Shown here: positions 52,777-60,880 of the stretch, in pieces
Layout: each line of letters opens with the position of its first letter
Numbering within the stretch: the first letter of the stretch is position 1
From: Clostridium sp.
GTDB taxonomy: Bacteria; Bacillota; Clostridia; Clostridiales; Clostridiaceae
Reading direction: 5' to 3'
DNA: 64,000 nucleotides
Assembly: GCF_017888565.1 (NCBI RefSeq)
Contig: NZ_JAGHFX010000044.1
Coordinates: forward strand, 1-64,000
Translations under genes and position numbers: made by a program
Notes under the pieces: model-generated
Seen by the model: the letters and a program-made list of their open reading frames with translations, nothing else
Databases searched by the model: none
What the model was told of the DNA's origin: nothing

Positions 52777-54132
52777 ATGTCTTTAATACACAAATTTAAA
52801 CAAGGTGATAATTATTTTGTATTAGATGTAAATACAGGAGCAGTTCATATAGTAGACGAGCTAGTATATGATTTAGTACATGATGATGGAATGAAGGATA
52901 AAGAAGAAACATTAAATCTTTTATGTGATAAATATGACAAAGATACAATTATAGAAGCCTATGATGAAATAATGGAGCTTGTAAAAGATGGCTTATTATA
53001 TTCAGAAGATAAGTATGAAGATATAGCTCATGGTTCAATGGATGATAGAGATTATATAAAGGCAGTCTGTCTAAATATAATTCATGGATGTAATTTAAGA
53101 TGTAAATATTGCTTTGCAGATGAAGGAGAATATAATGGACATAAAGGTGTTATGTCATTAGAAACTGCTAAAAAAGCAATAGATTATGTTGTAAAAAGAA
53201 GTGGTCCAAGAAGAAACATAGAAATAGATTTATTTGGTGGAGAACCAACTATGATCATGGATACTGTAAAAGAAATAATAAAGTATGCGAGAGAAAATGA
53301 AAAAGAGTGGAAGAAAAATATAAGATTTACAATGACAACAAATGCTACTCTTTTAAATGATGATATGATGGATTTCATGGACAAAGAAATGGGAAATATC
53401 ATACTTTCATTAGATGGTAGAAAATGTGTTAATGATAATGTAAGAATAAAAGTTGATGGAAGTGGATCTTACGATGACATACTTCCAAATATAAAGAAAA
53501 TGATTAAAAAGAGAACACCTGGTAAGATGTATTATGTTAGAGGAACATTTACAAGAGCAAATACGGATTTCTTTGAAGATGTAATGGCTATGGTAAATGA
53601 AGGCTTTGATGAAGTTTCTATAGAGCCAGTAGTTTTAGAAAAGGGACATCATCTTGCATTAAGAGAAGAAGATTTGCCAGAAATAATGAAAAATTATGAT
53701 AAACTATATGAAGATATGGTAAGAAGAAAAAGAGACAAAAATGGAGAGTATAACTTCTATCATTTTAATGTAGATTTAAATGGTGGACCATGTGTTTATA
53801 AAAGAATTTCAGGTTGTGGAGCAGGATTTGAATATGTTGCGATAACTCCACAAGGAGATGTTTACCCATGCCATCAATTTGTAGGAAAAGAAGAATTTAA
53901 ACTTGGAAGTATATATGATGATACATACAACAAAGACCTTGGCAAAGAATTTAAAAAAGCTCATATATACAATAAGCCTAAATGTAGAGATTGTTGGGCA
54001 AGATTCTATTGTAGTGGAGGATGCCAAGCTAATAACTTTAGCTTCAATGGAGATATGAAAATACCTTATGAAGTTGGTTGTAAAATGCAAAAGAAGAGAA
54101 TTGAATGTGCAATTGCTTTAAAGGCAGAATAA
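52777..54132 (+). CDS. scfB: SCIFF radical SAM maturase (SPASM domain)
   Basis: This enzyme installs sulfur-to-carbon thioether crosslinks in the SCIFF peptide. Residues 1-85 form a PqqD-like recognition element that binds the leader (FKQGDNYFVLDVNTGAVHIV). The radical SAM motif CNLRCKYC is near residue 106, and FGGEPTM is the SAM-binding GGE segment. The C-terminal SPASM region has a Cys in RISGCGAGFEYVAITPQGDV, then YPCHQF, and CRDCWARFYCSGGC (CX2CX5CX3C), enough ligands for two auxiliary 4Fe-4S clusters. The length of 452 residues is standard. ATG 52777 stands eight bases after GGAGG; TTG 52762 overlaps that site. A strong terminator follows. Confidence 0.96.
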   Translation: MSLIHKFKQGDNYFVLDVNTGAVHIVDELVYDLVHDDGMKDKEETLNLLCDKYDKDTIIEAYDEIMELVKDGLLYSEDKYEDIAHGSMDDRDYIKAVCLNIIHGCNLRCKYCFADEGEYNGHKGVMSLETAKKAIDYVVKRSGPRRNIEIDLFGGEPTMIMDTVKEIIKYARENEKEWKKNIRFTMTTNATLLNDDMMDFMDKEMGNIILSLDGRKCVNDNVRIKVDGSGSYDDILPNIKKMIKKRTPGKMYYVRGTFTRANTDFFEDVMAMVNEGFDEVSIEPVVLEKGHHLALREEDLPEIMKNYDKLYEDMVRRKRDKNGEYNFYHFNVDLNGGPCVYKRISGCGAGFEYVAITPQGDVYPCHQFVGKEEFKLGSIYDDTYNKDLGKEFKKAHIYNKPKCRDCWARFYCSGGCQANNFSFNGDMKIPYEVGCKMQKKRIECAIALKAE

Positions 54133-54141
54133 TTTAAATAT

Positions 54142-54180
54142 AAAAGTTGGTATTTGCTTATGTTCAAATACCAACTTTTT
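54142..54180 (+). terminator. Terminator after the SCIFF maturase gene
   Basis: AAAAGTTGGTATTTG (54142-54156) pairs perfectly with CAAATACCAACTTTT (54165-54179). Only about 30 bases separate it from the ribosome site of the M16 gene, leaving little room for an independent promoter. Confidence 0.92.
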
Positions 54181-54220
54181 ATATTACAATTATATAAGAA
54201 AATAAGTTTTGGAGGACAAG

Positions 54221-55438
54221 ATGGAATTTATATTAAAAAATAAGATGAAGCTTATATATACAAAAACTACATCTAATTTAACATCAATATCTATATCAAT
54301 AGATGCAGGTGCTTGTAAAGAAAAATACTTATTAGGGCTTGCTCATGCAACAGAGCATATGGTTTATAAAGGCACAAGAAAAAGAAATGAAGAAAAAATA
54401 AATAAAGACTTAAGTAAAATTTTTGGATTTCAAAATGCCATGACAAACTTTCCATATGTTATTTATTATGGAACTATGTTAAATGAAGATTTTGAAAATG
54501 GGATAGAGCTTTTTTCAGATATAATTTTAAACCCTATATTTCCAAATGCTGGTTTTAAAGAAGAAATGAATATAATAAAAGAAGAATTGAGGGAATGGGA
54601 TGAAGAATTAGAACAATATTGTGAAGATAAGTTATTTCTAAATAGTTTTAAGGAAAGAAGGATAAAGTATCCAATAATAGGTATAAGTGAAGATTTAGAA
54701 AAAATAAAGCTAGAAGATATACAAAAGTTTTATAAAGAAAATTATTTACCCTATAAAACCTCTATAGCAGTAGTTTCATCTTTAGAATTTGAAGAAATTA
54801 AAAATATAGTTGAAAGATATTTTGAGTCTTGGGAAAACTCATACGATAAGAATGGGAAGGAAGAAATTAGTTACGACAATACTAATTTTGATTTTTATAG
54901 AAATATTAAAGATGGCATTAATACTTGTAAAGTTCAAATTATCTTTCCAATAGATAGTCTAAGCTATGATGAAATAAAAGCACTAAGAATATTTAATGAA
55001 TATTTTGGAGAAGGAGTTAATTCATTATTATTCGATACATTAAGAACAAAAAATGGTCTTGTATATGATATCTTAACTAAGATTTCTTATGAAAAATATA
55101 TAAAGCTTTATAAAATAACTTATAGTACTTCAAAAGAAAATCTAGATAAATCCTTAGAATTAATAAATAGTTGTATTGAAAAAGTTAATAGATTTGAGAA
55201 AGAAATAAGTGATGAAGATATATTAGATTTTATAAAATCTATGAAACTAAAAAGATGGTTTAGAGAAGAACAAAATATAATATTAGCAAAAGAATTATCA
55301 ACATATAGTACAATGTTTGGAGATTATAAAATATATTTAGAAGAGTTTATTAATCTTGAATCTATAAATAAAAAATACATTTTAGATGTAGCTAAAAAAG
55401 TATTAAAAAATAAATCTATACAAGTAATAAGCAATTAA
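54221..55438 (+). CDS. M16 family zinc peptidase
   Basis: This is an insulinase/pitrilysin-type metallopeptidase of about 405 residues, the size of a single two-domain half. The inverted zinc motif HATEH (HxxEH) is in GLAHATEHMVYKGT near residue 45, and the third ligand glutamate is in NIIKEELREWDEELE near 125, so it should be active. The M16_C domain covers about 165-340 and has the conserved SLLFDTLRTKNGLVYDI. ATG 54221 follows GGAGGACAAG; TTG 54209 is inside that site. Lying directly after the SCIFF genes, it could process the modified peptide as PqqF-type enzymes do, but a terminator lies between and this is inference. The decarboxylase-like gene follows at 34 bases. Confidence 0.9.
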   Translation: MEFILKNKMKLIYTKTTSNLTSISISIDAGACKEKYLLGLAHATEHMVYKGTRKRNEEKINKDLSKIFGFQNAMTNFPYVIYYGTMLNEDFENGIELFSDIILNPIFPNAGFKEEMNIIKEELREWDEELEQYCEDKLFLNSFKERRIKYPIIGISEDLEKIKLEDIQKFYKENYLPYKTSIAVVSSLEFEEIKNIVERYFESWENSYDKNGKEEISYDNTNFDFYRNIKDGINTCKVQIIFPIDSLSYDEIKALRIFNEYFGEGVNSLLFDTLRTKNGLVYDILTKISYEKYIKLYKITYSTSKENLDKSLELINSCIEKVNRFEKEISDEDILDFIKSMKLKRWFREEQNIILAKELSTYSTMFGDYKIYLEEFINLESINKKYILDVAKKVLKNKSIQVISN

Positions 55439-55471
55439 GAAAGTAGAATTATAAATAAAAGGGAGATATTA

Positions 55472-56884
55472 ATGAATAAAGCGCCTTTATTAGAAGAATT
55501 ATTAAAATATCATAAAGAAGAAAATTTGATTTTATCAATGCCAGGAAATAAAAGTGGTAAAGCATTTTTAAGAGATTCATTAGGAAAAAAGTTTAAAGAA
55601 AATCTAGGAGCTTTGGATATTACAGAAGTGGATCCTTTAGACAATTTACATTGTCCAGAAGGAGTAATAAAAGAAGCAGAGGAGCTTTTAGCAAAAACTT
55701 ATAATGTTAGAAAGGCATATTTTCTTGTAAATGGAAGCTCTTCAGGAAATTTAGCTTCAATATTTGCTGCTTTTAAAGAGGGGGACGAGGTATTAGTAGA
55801 AAGAAACTGCCATAAGTCTATTTATAATGGACTTATTTTAAGAAAACTTAAAGTAATTTATATAGATGCTGTAATAGATGAAGACATAGGAGTATTCATG
55901 CCACCTAGAGAAAAAGAAATAAATGAAGCTTTAAGTAAAGCAGTTAATCCAAAAGGAATAATAATTACAAGTCCGAATTATTTTGGAATATCTTATGACA
56001 TAGAAAAGAAAATAAATGAATTAAAAGAAAAAGGGATAAAGGTAATAATTGATAGCGCTCATGGAGCTCATTTTGGAGTGAACAAAGACTTACCAAAGTC
56101 ACTAGCGAGTCTTGGGGATTATGTAGTATTAAGTGCTCATAAAACACTACCTAGTTTAACACAAGGAGCATATTTATTAGTAAATAATAATGAAGAAAAT
56201 ATTGATTTTTATGTAAAGACTTTTATGACTACATCACCGTCATATTTAATAATGGCTTCATTAGATTATGCTAGATATTATTTAGATAATTACGGAAAAG
56301 ATGACTACGGTAATTTAATAGAAAGAGCAGAAAAGTGGAAAGAAAAAATAAACTTATTAGGCAAAGTTAGAGTGATAAATGATGAGAACTTATTTTATAA
56401 ATATGCAATAGATAAAAGTAGATATTTAATTATTTTAAATAAAGGATATAGTGGTCATAAACTTTTAGATTATCTTAGAGTTAATAAGATACAAGCCGAA
56501 ATGAGTTTTTCACGAGGGGTAGTCTTAATTTTTTCACCTTCAAATACAGAAGAGGATTTTGAAAAATTATATTTAAGTATTAAGAATTTAAACATAAATG
56601 TCTTGAAGACTAATGAAAAAAATGCAGTGTTATCGAAAGTATCACCTGTTAAGGTATTAGAGCCTTATGAGGTTTTTAATTTAAATAGTACTAGTTTAGA
56701 TATAAATGATGTTTTGGGAAAAATAGCAAAAGAGGCAATAGTTCCATATCCACCAGGGATTCCTTTAATTTGTGCAGGTGAAAAAATTACTAAAGAAGCT
56801 ATTGATATAATTAAAGAATATATTGAAAATAGCTTGAAAGTAATTGGAGTACAAGATAATTTTATAAGAGTAATTGAAATGTAA
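55472..56884 (+). CDS. Orn/Lys/Arg decarboxylase family protein (fold-type I PLP)
   Basis: This PLP enzyme is related to the lysine/arginine/ornithine decarboxylases. The N-terminal LSMPGNKSGKAF and TEVDPLDNLHCPEG segments are typical. GSSSGNLASIFA (about 88-99) binds the PLP phosphate, VIIDSAHGAHFG carries the PLP-contacting Asp, and the Schiff-base lysine is in LSAHKTLPSLTQGAYLL. The length of 470 residues matches the shorter SpeA/YaaO type, which lacks the N-terminal wing domain. The C-terminal domain (about 355-465) has PYPPGIPLICAGE, the usual end motif. Arginine or lysine decarboxylation for polyamines is likely, but the substrate is not fixed. It is co-transcribed with the M16 gene. 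Confidence 0.9.
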   Translation: MNKAPLLEELLKYHKEENLILSMPGNKSGKAFLRDSLGKKFKENLGALDITEVDPLDNLHCPEGVIKEAEELLAKTYNVRKAYFLVNGSSSGNLASIFAAFKEGDEVLVERNCHKSIYNGLILRKLKVIYIDAVIDEDIGVFMPPREKEINEALSKAVNPKGIIITSPNYFGISYDIEKKINELKEKGIKVIIDSAHGAHFGVNKDLPKSLASLGDYVVLSAHKTLPSLTQGAYLLVNNNEENIDFYVKTFMTTSPSYLIMASLDYARYYLDNYGKDDYGNLIERAEKWKEKINLLGKVRVINDENLFYKYAIDKSRYLIILNKGYSGHKLLDYLRVNKIQAEMSFSRGVVLIFSPSNTEEDFEKLYLSIKNLNINVLKTNEKNAVLSKVSPVKVLEPYEVFNLNSTSLDINDVLGKIAKEAIVPYPPGIPLICAGEKITKEAIDIIKEYIENSLKVIGVQDNFIRVIEM

Positions 56885-56887
56885 GAC

Positions 56888-57169
56888 TTATAATAAAATG
56901 CAAATTAATAACGAAATTACTCCTGCTAAACAAATGGAGATACTATCACTTTTAATATTTTTAAAATTAATAGTATTCTTAATTGAATTATTTAATCTAG
57001 AAGTTTTGAATATAGGTCTTATAATAGATATGATACCAAAAGTTATAAGGAATATGCCTAATATAAAAATATAATTAATTAAAGGAAAATTTAAAATATT
57101 ATGTAGGTAAAAAGATAATAAAGATACAATTAATATCCAAGATAAAGTATTTAAAATAAGTTTTTTCAA
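56888..57169 (-). CDS. Small membrane protein (DUF3899-like)
   Basis: This short protein of about 93 residues has three hydrophobic helices (about 6-24, 28-50 and 76-93) and a basic, polar loop (KTSRLNNSIKNTINFKN) between the second and third. This layout and the C-terminal helix recall DUF3899 proteins. The likely start is TTG 57169, six bases after AAGAAGGG; the longer reading to 57205 has no such support. Its stop is only three bases from the stop of the convergent decarboxylase gene, with no terminator between them, so the two transcripts must overlap. Confidence 0.6.
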   Translation of the reverse strand: MKKLILNTLSWILIVSLLSFYLHNILNFPLINYIFILGIFLITFGIISIIRPIFKTSRLNNSIKNTINFKNIKSDSISICLAGVISLLICILL

Positions 57170-57342
57170 AATAAACCCTTCTTTACAAATTAATAGATAA
57201 TTCATTATATCAATATTATATAGTTTTTAGGAATTATTTTACAATAAGTTTTTATAATAAATCTAAATATTATATATTTAGACTTTTATATTAAAGAGTA
57301 AAGTTATACTACTTGTTAAATAAAAATCAAAGAAAGTAAAAG

Positions 57343-57378
57343 AAAAACTAAGCTTTGTTTTACAAAGTTAGTTTTTAT
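57343..57378 (+). terminator. Terminator 460 bases beyond the decarboxylase gene
   Basis: AAAAACTAAGCTTTG pairs with CAAAGTTAGTTTTT with one bulged G, followed by ATTC. No plus-strand gene lies just before it, so it probably ends readthrough from the M16/decarboxylase unit. Confidence 0.7.
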
Positions 57379-57432
57379 TCAAGTAATTGTTAGTGGAGAT
57401 ATTTTAATAACTAAAATAAGCTTTAGTAAACA

Positions 57433-57461
57433 TTGACATAATAATGTCTTTTAAATAAAAT
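57433..57461 (+). promoter_or_regulatory. Sigma-A promoter of htpG
   Basis: TTGACA (57433-57438), 17 bases, TAAAAT (57456-57461). The start of transcription would be near 57468, directly before the AGAGGAGGG ribosome site. Confidence 0.8.
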
Positions 57462-57488
57462 ATTTATAATAAAGAGGAGGGATTGTTA

Positions 57489-59345
57489 ATGGAGAAAAAT
57501 AAAGGAAATATTTCAATACATACAGAAAATATTTTTCCTATTATAAAAAAATGGTTATATTCTGATAAAGATATATTTATTAGAGAGCTTATTAGTAATG
57601 GGTGTGATGCTATAAGTAAATATAAAAGATTAGTTTCTTTAGGAGAAATTAAGGGAAATGAGAATGAAAAATATAAGGTTACAGTTTCGTTAAATAAAGA
57701 GAATAAAACTTTAAAATTTATTGATAATGGAATTGGAATGACTGAAGATGAAGTTAAGAAATATATAAATCAAGTAGCATTTTCAGGTGCTGAAGATTTT
57801 ATAGAAAAATATAAAGATAAAATGGAAGATGGAAAAGATATAATAGGTCACTTTGGATTAGGTTTTTATTCTGCTTTCATGGTTGCCAAAAGAGTTCAAA
57901 TAGATACTTTATCTTATCTAGATGGATCAGAAGCAGTAACTTGGATTTGTGATGGTGGCACAGAATATGAAATATCTCCATCTGAAAATAGAAAGGAAAG
58001 AGGAACAACAATAACTCTTTTTATTGATGCTGATAGCAATGAATTTTTAGAATTATATAAAGTTAGAGATATAATAGAAAAATATTGTTCATTCTTACCT
58101 ATAGAAATATATTTAGAAGAAGAAGGTAAAGAAGTTAGGGAAGAGGATATTAAACCTTTAAATGATACAACTCCGTTATGGATGAAATCTCCAAGAGATT
58201 GTACTGACGAAGAATATAAAGAATTTTACAAAAAGGTATTCCAAGACTTTAATGATCCATTATTTTGGATTCATTTAAATGTAGACTATCCATTTAATTT
58301 AAAAGGAATATTATATTTTCCTAAACTTAAACATGAACTGGAAGCTACTGAAGGTCAAGTAAAACTTTATAATAATCAAGTTTTTGTTGCTGATAACATA
58401 AAAGAAGTTATACCAGATTTCTTACTATTATTAAAGGGTACAATAGATTGTCCAGATTTACCTTTAAATGTATCTAGAAGTTTCCTTCAAAAAGATAAGG
58501 ATGTTATAAAAATATCTAAACATATAGTTAAGAAGGTTGCAGATAAATTAGTTGGACTATATAAAAATGAAAGAGAAAGCTTTAATAACTTTTGGAAGGA
58601 TATTCAAATATTTATTAAGTACGGCTGCTTAAGAGATGAAAGCTTCTATGATAAAATAAAAGATATTATTATTTTTAGAAGGTTAAATGGTGAGTATATA
58701 ACCTTAAAGGAATATTTAGAAAATAATAAAGATAAACATGAAAATAAAGTCTTTTATGTAACAGATGAAAAGCAACAATCACAATATATAAAAATGTTTA
58801 AAGAAGCAAATTTAGATGCTTTAGTGTTAGATTGCTCAATAGATAATCATTTTATTAGCTTTTTGGAGTCAAAAGAAAATGGAGTTACATTTACTAGAAT
58901 TGACTCTGATATTTCAGAAACACTTAAAAATAGTGAAAGCGAAGACTCAAAAGAGTTAAATACTAAGCTGGAAGGGTTATTTAAAGAAGCTATTACTAAT
59001 AAGGTAAACAATATTAAAGTTGAAAATCTAAAAAATGCAGGAACACCTGCTATGATATTAGTTTCAGAGCAATCAAGAAGAATGGCTGAAATGAGTAAAA
59101 TGTTTGGTGGAATGGAAATGCCAAATATGTTTATGGAAGAAAAGACTTTAGTAATTAATAATAATAATTCAATAATTAAAAAGCTAGCATGTACAGATTC
59201 TGAAAGTAAAAAGGATGATATTAATTTAATATGTCAGTATATTTTAGATTTAGCTTTAATAGCTAATAAGGAATTAAATGCTGAAGAAATGAATGACTTT
59301 ATTAATAGAAGTAATGAGTTATTAAATAAAGTAATAGAATTATAG
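57489..59345 (+). CDS. htpG: Molecular chaperone HtpG (Hsp90)
   Basis: HtpG is the bacterial Hsp90, an ATP-driven cytosolic dimer that remodels client proteins. The GHKL ATP site is intact: FIRELISNGCDAISKYK (the usual Asn-Ala pair is Asn-Gly here), DNGIGMT and GHFGLGFYSAF. The middle domain contains NVSRSFLQKDKDV with the catalytic-loop arginine, and the C-terminal dimer domain includes MAEMSKMFGGMEMP. The length of about 619 residues is normal. ATG 57489 follows AGAGGAGGG by seven bases. The gene is monocistronic, with its own consensus-like promoter rather than a visible heat-shock operator. Confidence 0.96.
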   Translation: MEKNKGNISIHTENIFPIIKKWLYSDKDIFIRELISNGCDAISKYKRLVSLGEIKGNENEKYKVTVSLNKENKTLKFIDNGIGMTEDEVKKYINQVAFSGAEDFIEKYKDKMEDGKDIIGHFGLGFYSAFMVAKRVQIDTLSYLDGSEAVTWICDGGTEYEISPSENRKERGTTITLFIDADSNEFLELYKVRDIIEKYCSFLPIEIYLEEEGKEVREEDIKPLNDTTPLWMKSPRDCTDEEYKEFYKKVFQDFNDPLFWIHLNVDYPFNLKGILYFPKLKHELEATEGQVKLYNNQVFVADNIKEVIPDFLLLLKGTIDCPDLPLNVSRSFLQKDKDVIKISKHIVKKVADKLVGLYKNERESFNNFWKDIQIFIKYGCLRDESFYDKIKDIIIFRRLNGEYITLKEYLENNKDKHENKVFYVTDEKQQSQYIKMFKEANLDALVLDCSIDNHFISFLESKENGVTFTRIDSDISETLKNSESEDSKELNTKLEGLFKEAITNKVNNIKVENLKNAGTPAMILVSEQSRRMAEMSKMFGGMEMPNMFMEEKTLVINNNNSIIKKLACTDSESKKDDINLICQYILDLALIANKELNAEEMNDFINRSNELLNKVIEL

Positions 59346-59380
59346 TAATATCTTAAATATAAAATTAATAAAAAATTAAT

Positions 59381-59419
59381 AAAAAATAGAACTATTAAGT
59401 ATATATAGTTCTATTTTTT
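59381..59419 (+). terminator. Terminator after htpG
   Basis: AAAAAATAGAACTAT (59381-59395) pairs perfectly with ATAGTTCTATTTTTT (59405-59419). Confidence 0.92.
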
Positions 59420-59432
59420 ATTATAATTTAAT

Positions 59433-59448
59433 ATTGTATCGGTACAAT
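59433..59448. promoter_or_regulatory. ATTGTA-N4-TACAAT palindrome, pyridoxal kinase operon
   Basis: ATTGTATCGGTACAAT repeats the 6-4-6 dyad found at 43175 before the MocR operon. It lies 64 bases before the pdxY start, in the only space available for the promoter. Confidence 0.6.
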
Positions 59449-59511
59449 GGACAAAATGTAATTATTGGATTATTATAAAATAAATAACTTAATTAAGAAG
59501 CAGGTGCACTT

Positions 59512-60354
59512 ATGAATGGAGTTAAAAAGGTAGCTACAATAAATGATTTATCTGGAATAGGAAGATGTTCACTAACCGCAGCACTTCCTATATTATCGGC
59601 TCTAGGAGTTCAATGTTGTCCATTTCCTACAGCAATACTTTCTTCTCAAACGGAATTTCATAAATTTTCATTTTTAGATGTAACTAATGAAATGGAAAAT
59701 TATAAAAAGGTTTGGAAAGAGCTAAAGATAGAATTTGATTGCATATACAGTGGATTTTTAGGTTCTGAAAAGCAAATTGACATAGTTTTAGATTTTATAA
59801 AAGATAATAAAGATTCTTTAATTGTTATAGATCCCGTTATGGGGGACAACGGAATACTTTATGATACTTTTACAGAAAATATGTGTGATAAAATGAAAGA
59901 ACTTGTTTCTATTGCAAATATAGTAACACCAAATTTAACAGAAGCATGTATATTGACAGATAAAGAGTATAAAAAATACAATACAAGTGATGAAGAAGTT
60001 AAGGAAATAGCAAAAAAAATAGCACAAATGGGACCTGAAAAGATTATTATTACAGGAATAATAAGAGAAAGTGAAATTTATAATTTTGCTTACGATAAAG
60101 AAAGAGATGAATTTTTTATAGTAAAATCAATTTTTAATAATGAATCATATAGCGGAACAGGGGATATCTTTACTTCAATTATCATAGGATTATTATTAAA
60201 TAATCATGATTTAAATTTTGCAATTAGAAATTCAACTAATTTTATATATGAAGCAATTAAATATACCTCTAAATTTAAAACTAATCCAAAAGAAGGAATA
60301 ATGTTTGAAGTATTTTTAAAGGAGCTGATTTTAATAAATGAAAAAAAGTATTAA
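59512..60354 (+). CDS. pdxY: Pyridoxal/pyridoxamine kinase
   Basis: This ribokinase-fold enzyme phosphorylates pyridoxal, pyridoxamine or pyridoxine in vitamin B6 salvage. The N-terminal NDLSGIGRCSLTAALPIL and LSSQTEFHKF segments bind the vitamin. VIDPVMGDNG and VTPNLTEACILTD are PdxK/PdxY signatures, and the anion hole with catalytic Asp is GTGDIFTSIIIG near residue 216. The length of 280 residues is typical. The S component gene overlaps its end by 17 bases. A palindromic operator candidate lies upstream. Some Firmicute members of this group also accept HMP, so thiamine salvage is a minor alternative. Confidence 0.92.
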   Translation: MNGVKKVATINDLSGIGRCSLTAALPILSALGVQCCPFPTAILSSQTEFHKFSFLDVTNEMENYKKVWKELKIEFDCIYSGFLGSEKQIDIVLDFIKDNKDSLIVIDPVMGDNGILYDTFTENMCDKMKELVSIANIVTPNLTEACILTDKEYKKYNTSDEEVKEIAKKIAQMGPEKIIITGIIRESEIYNFAYDKERDEFFIVKSIFNNESYSGTGDIFTSIIIGLLLNNHDLNFAIRNSTNFIYEAIKYTSKFKTNPKEGIMFEVFLKELILINEKKY

Positions 60355-60853
60355 AACAAGAGATTTAGTTTTAGCAGGATTATTTGCAGCAATTATATGT
60401 ATATCAATATCTTTTCACATTCCTACAGGATTTAATGGAGGATATATACATTTAGGAGATACATTTATATATATTGCAGCAGTTCTTTTGCCTACACCAT
60501 ACGCAATGCTTGCAGCAGGCATAGGAGCTGGACTTGCAGATGCATTATCAGGTGGAATGATATGGGTGTTACCTACAATAATCATTAAACCAATAATGGT
60601 ATTATTCTTTACTACTAAGAGAGAGAGTATAATATGTAAAAAAAATTTGCTAGCAATATTTATAGCTGGTATTGTAGGCTGGTTTGGATATTATTTAGCA
60701 GGAGCTATTATATCAGGTAGCTTTGTAGCTCCACTTGCAACTTTCTTTATAGATATAATGCAACCTATAGGAAGTGGTATAATATTTTTAATAGCTGGTT
60801 ATTCTTTAGATAGGGTGAAAATTAGACAAAGATTATCTATAGAAGCAAAATAA
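60338..60853 (+). CDS. ECF transporter S component, probably vitamin B6 (PdxU2-like)
   Basis: This is the substrate-binding membrane subunit of an energy-coupling factor importer, 171 residues with about five or six helices. The N-terminal KTRDLVLAGLFAAIICIS is the ECF S-component start that contacts the shared transmembrane T subunit. FNGGYIHLGDTFIYIAAVLL and GAGLADALSGG are typical of this subgroup (TIGR04002/PdxU2-like). The ATPase and T subunits must be elsewhere (group II ECF). Translation overlaps pdxY, which argues for B6 or a precursor as the substrate. The specific ligand is inferred from this context. Confidence 0.85.
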   Translation: MKKSIKTRDLVLAGLFAAIICISISFHIPTGFNGGYIHLGDTFIYIAAVLLPTPYAMLAAGIGAGLADALSGGMIWVLPTIIIKPIMVLFFTTKRESIICKKNLLAIFIAGIVGWFGYYLAGAIISGSFVAPLATFFIDIMQPIGSGIIFLIAGYSLDRVKIRQRLSIEAK

Positions 60854-60880
60854 CTTTAGAATATGGCGTGAGGTAGAAGT

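Larger units (their letters stand above)
57170..57488. other. Intergenic region before htpG
   Basis: It holds an orphan plus-strand terminator (57343) and the htpG promoter (57433). No CIRCE or CtsR box is recognised. No gene is supported. Confidence 0.55.

Noticed and set aside
56874-57074. 66-codon plus-strand frame after the decarboxylase gene
   Set aside because: It is antisense to the small membrane protein gene, whose TTG start has a good ribosome site. The plus-strand frame has neither a site nor protein-like composition.
57206-57488. CIRCE or CtsR operator before htpG
   Set aside because: Neither the TTAGCACTC-N9-GAGTGCTAA dyad nor a CtsR heptamer repeat is present.
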